DNA of 39,294 nt from Verrucomicrobiales bacterium (GTDB taxonomy: Bacteria > Verrucomicrobiota > Verrucomicrobiia > Verrucomicrobiales > DEV007): NCBI GenBank assembly GCA_029213265.1, contig JARGNG010000016.1, positions 1-39,294 of the forward strand, given 5' to 3'. The notes under the pieces are model-generated. The model did no database searches, was not told where the DNA came from, and was given only the letters and a program-made list of their open reading frames with translations. A program made the translations under genes and the position numbers. Positions 37,375 to 39,294 of the stretch are shown here, one piece after another; the first letter of the stretch is position 1, and each line of letters starts with the position of its first letter.

Positions 37375-38562
37375 ATGATCATCGCTCCCAAGACTCGAGG
37401 TTTCATTTGCACCACCGCTCATCCCGAAGGATGCGCCGCCAACGTGCAATCACAGATCGACTACGTGAATTCGCAGCCTCCTCTCGCGAACGCTCCGAAG
37501 AAGGTGCTCGTGATCGGGTCTTCCACCGGGTATGGACTCGCATCGCGCATCGTTCCCGCCTTTGGGGGCGGCGCTTCCACCGTAGGTGTCTTCTTTGAAA
37601 AGCCGGGAACGGATCGAAAAACAGGAAGCGCCGGATGGTACAACTCCGTCGCCTTTGAAAAAGCGGCCCACGAGGCGGGTCTCTACGCAAAGAGCTTCAA
37701 CGGCGATGCTTTCTCCAACGAAATAAAGGATCAGGTCATTGCGACCATCAAAGAGGATCTCGGTCAAATTGACTGCATCGTCTACAGTCTCGCTTCCCCG
37801 AGACGAACCGACCCAATTGACGGCGAGACCTACAAGTCCGTTCTCAAGCCGATCGGCGAGTCGTACAGCCAGAAAAATCTGAATACCGATACCGGCGAAG
37901 TCAACAGCGTCACCATCGAGCCGGCCGAAGGGGATGACGTTGCGAACACAGTGAAAGTTATGGGCGGCGAAGACTGGGAACTCTGGCTTGCTGCCTTGAA
38001 GGACGCCGGCGTGCTTGCGGATGGATTTCAGACTGTCGCCTATTCCTACATCGGGCCGGAGCTGACTTTCCCGATCTACACCAACGGGACGATTGGAAAA
38101 GCGAAGGAGCATCTCGAAGCATCCGCCGCCCGGATGAACTCCGAGTTCGGCGAAGGCACCGCCTACGTTTCTGTGAACAAGGCTCTCGTTACCCAGGCCA
38201 GCAGCGCGATTCCTGTGGTGCCCCTTTACATTTCCCTGCTCTACAAGGTCATGAAAGAGAAGGGGAATCACGAGGGATGCATCGAGCAGATCGAGCGTCT
38301 CTTTTCGGATCATCTGGCTGGCGCCGGCACTCCCGCTCTCGATGAGAAAGGTCGAATCCGCATCGACGACTGGGAGATGGGCGAAGATGTTCAGGCAGCA
38401 GTTGCCGAGGCCTGGGAGAAAGTCACGACAGAGAACCTTTCCGAGCTTTCTGATTTTTCGGGTTACAAAAGCGAATTCCTCCGCCTCTTCGGGTTTGGCC
38501 TGGAAGAGGTTGATTATGAGAAGGATACGAATCCGGAAAGGCCTCTGCCATCCGAACTGTAA
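37375..38562 (+). CDS. fabV: Trans-2-enoyl-ACP/CoA reductase FabV
   Basis: FabV reduces trans-2-enoyl-ACP (or enoyl-CoA) with NADH in the last step of each fatty-acid elongation cycle. The 395-residue protein is typical: it starts MIIAPKTRGFICTTAHPEGC, has KKVLVIGSSTGYGLASRI (NAD-binding), GVFFEKPGTDRKTGSAGWYN and the active-site Y-x8-K at Tyr235 and Lys244 (IYTNGTIGKAK), the residue numbers of studied FabV enzymes. Such reductases are usually resistant to triclosan. The ATG at 37375 gives the canonical N terminus; an upstream TTG at 37354 is less likely. No fabI is present in the window. It lacks a Shine-Dalgarno sequence. Confidence 0.97.
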   Translation: MIIAPKTRGFICTTAHPEGCAANVQSQIDYVNSQPPLANAPKKVLVIGSSTGYGLASRIVPAFGGGASTVGVFFEKPGTDRKTGSAGWYNSVAFEKAAHEAGLYAKSFNGDAFSNEIKDQVIATIKEDLGQIDCIVYSLASPRRTDPIDGETYKSVLKPIGESYSQKNLNTDTGEVNSVTIEPAEGDDVANTVKVMGGEDWELWLAALKDAGVLADGFQTVAYSYIGPELTFPIYTNGTIGKAKEHLEASAARMNSEFGEGTAYVSVNKALVTQASSAIPVVPLYISLLYKVMKEKGNHEGCIEQIERLFSDHLAGAGTPALDEKGRIRIDDWEMGEDVQAAVAEAWEKVTTENLSELSDFSGYKSEFLRLFGFGLEEVDYEKDTNPERPLPSEL

Positions 38563-38604
38563 CGGATCAGTAGAAATATAACTATCATAATTGTTTGTAT
38601 TTGT

Positions 38605-38610
38605 TATAAT
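38605..38610 (+). promoter_or_regulatory. Possible -10 box (TATAAT)
   Basis: A consensus TATAAT lies in an unusually AT-rich stretch (38570-38612) about 65 bp upstream of the L,D-transpeptidase gene. No convincing -35 hexamer is found 16-18 bp upstream (CTATCA is the nearest), so this is a candidate only. Confidence 0.35.
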
Positions 38611-38675
38611 TTAGAGTTAGTGTTTTCTGCGGCCTGAAACACCGCATTACACAAACAACAAATACAGACAGTTCC

Positions 38676-39242
38676 ATGAAGAGAAGAGCCCTCTGCAGCG
38701 CTCTTTCGTTGGCCCTACTATTCGGGTCTTCGATGTTCAGCGCATGCACATCCAGCAGTAATCGGTCCGCTTCCGCAGATCGAAATGGCAGCGCCTATCA
38801 GCGCGGCCTCAACCCCAGGCCCTCGGTCCAGCGTCTCAGAAGTGGCGCACGAGTGAATCCCTCAATTCTTTCGCAAAGTAACCGGAGCAATACCCGTGTC
38901 ATCATCGATGTCGCTGATCAACGCGGATACCTGCTTGTGAACGGGAGGATCGCGGTCGATACACCCGTCTCGACGGCCCGCCCCGGGAAATGGACTCCCA
39001 GGGGGAGTTTCAGTATGTCTCAGCGGGTCCGGACCGGGAAAATCTCCACGATTTATGGTGTGGAAATGCCCTACTGGATGCGCTTGAGCGGAACGGCCTA
39101 CGGCGTGCATGCAGGACATCTTCCGGGATACCCTGCATCGGCTGGCTGCATTCGCCTCCCCGCAAGTTCTGCGCAGGTCATCTATGACAACACGACCCAC
39201 GGAACCCGCGTAAACATCTACAGCAGCTGGGACGGCGCGTAG
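38676..39242 (+). CDS. L,D-transpeptidase (YkuD) lipoprotein
   Basis: A 188-residue exported enzyme that would form or modify peptidoglycan cross-links. The N terminus is a lipoprotein signal peptide with a lipobox at FSAC (Cys24). The linker (about 25-75) is Ser/Arg/Asn-rich. The YkuD domain starts RVIIDVADQRGYLLVNG and ends with the catalytic block YGVHAGHLPGYPASAGCIRLP, with His145 and the nucleophile Cys158. The residue before Gly-Cys is Ala where many family members have His. The start has no Shine-Dalgarno sequence. It is 113 bp downstream of fabV in an AT-rich region, so probably has its own promoter. Confidence 0.9.
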   Translation: MKRRALCSALSLALLFGSSMFSACTSSSNRSASADRNGSAYQRGLNPRPSVQRLRSGARVNPSILSQSNRSNTRVIIDVADQRGYLLVNGRIAVDTPVSTARPGKWTPRGSFSMSQRVRTGKISTIYGVEMPYWMRLSGTAYGVHAGHLPGYPASAGCIRLPASSAQVIYDNTTHGTRVNIYSSWDGA

Positions 39243-39251
39243 ACTGTCGCG

Positions 39252-39270
39252 CACAAGCTTTCAGTTTGTG
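39252..39270 (+). terminator. Weak hairpin after the L,D-transpeptidase gene
   Basis: CACAAG and TTTGTG form a 6-bp stem (last pair G-T) with a 7-nt loop, 9 bp after the stop codon. It is followed by TAATGCGGG without a T-run, so it is a weak terminator candidate at the window edge. Confidence 0.3.
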
Positions 39271-39294
39271 TAATGCGGGTCCGCTGAAGACCAC

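Noticed and set aside
37450..38313. Minus-strand 287-codon frame in fabV
   Set aside because: It is antisense to FabV, whose active-site residues match the family.
1..39294. tRNA, rRNA, CRISPR array, prophage or transposase
   Set aside because: No cloverleaf-like sequence, regular direct-repeat array, integrase or transposase motif was seen in the intergenic stretches, none of which exceeds 300 bp.

Overview
The window is GC-rich bacterial chromosomal DNA (by eye roughly 55-60% G+C) and almost fully coding, with no rRNA, tRNA, CRISPR array, integrase or transposase. The gene mix points to Verrucomicrobiota or a close PVC relative: a type I Cys sulfatase, a DUF3500 protein, a small AP2-like DNA-binding protein, a PlsC/acyl-ACP-synthetase-like protein beside an LplT-like carrier, neighbouring Gfo/Idh/MocA oxidoreductases, FabV as enoyl reductase, a probable DUF5069 protein, and very few Shine-Dalgarno sequences. 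The phylum is an inference from content.

Layout. 1-6346 (plus): a 15-bp tandem repeat at the edge, then a secreted DUF3500 protein, a SAM methyltransferase, a membrane-anchored alpha/beta hydrolase, an unknown membrane protein, and a tightly overlapped deoC / aldehyde dehydrogenase / small HNH trio. 6389-8634 (minus): a ferredoxin, metF and a parvulin-type prolyl isomerase. 8836-14667: an I78-like lipoprotein (plus), a secreted sulfatase (minus), a HerA/DUF87-type ATPase (plus) and bioA (plus). 14757-26189 is a long minus-strand block: a YlbF-family protein with a cysteine tail, a Ski2-like helicase, the Prc/Tsp protease, a tandem AP2-like protein, trmL, rpmA, rplU, and a lipid cluster (HAD-IB phosphatase, LplT-like MFS carrier, PlsC plus degenerate adenylation domain). 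26300-27399 (plus) holds two lineage-type hypothetical genes separated by an inverted-repeat element; 27475-28143 is an ECF sigma factor. 28229-30553 (plus) holds two Gfo/Idh/MocA genes. 30601-36004 (minus): beta-helix protein, secreted esterase, metallophosphoesterase, a glycosyltransferase-HAD fusion and clpX. 36098-39242 (plus): OsmC, DUF5069-like, fabV and an L,D-transpeptidase lipoprotein.

How genes work together. DeoC splits deoxyribose 5-phosphate to acetaldehyde and glyceraldehyde 3-phosphate, and the overlapping aldehyde dehydrogenase can oxidise the aldehyde. The HAD/MFS/PlsC cluster resembles the LplT-Aas route for taking up and re-acylating lysophospholipids, but the adenylation half has lost its ATP-binding loop and its C-terminal subdomain. 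The ferredoxin next to metF suggests a redox partner for methylene-tetrahydrofolate reduction. Envelope functions (Prc, prolyl isomerase, L,D-transpeptidase, I78-like lipoprotein) and housekeeping genes (rplU, rpmA, clpX, trmL, fabV, bioA) make up most of the rest. The least explained items are the degenerate acyl-ACP-synthetase-like protein, the AP2-like gene with its GACAA-rich upstream region, the mutually exclusive hairpins between the two oxidoreductase genes, and the glycosyltransferase-phosphatase fusion.
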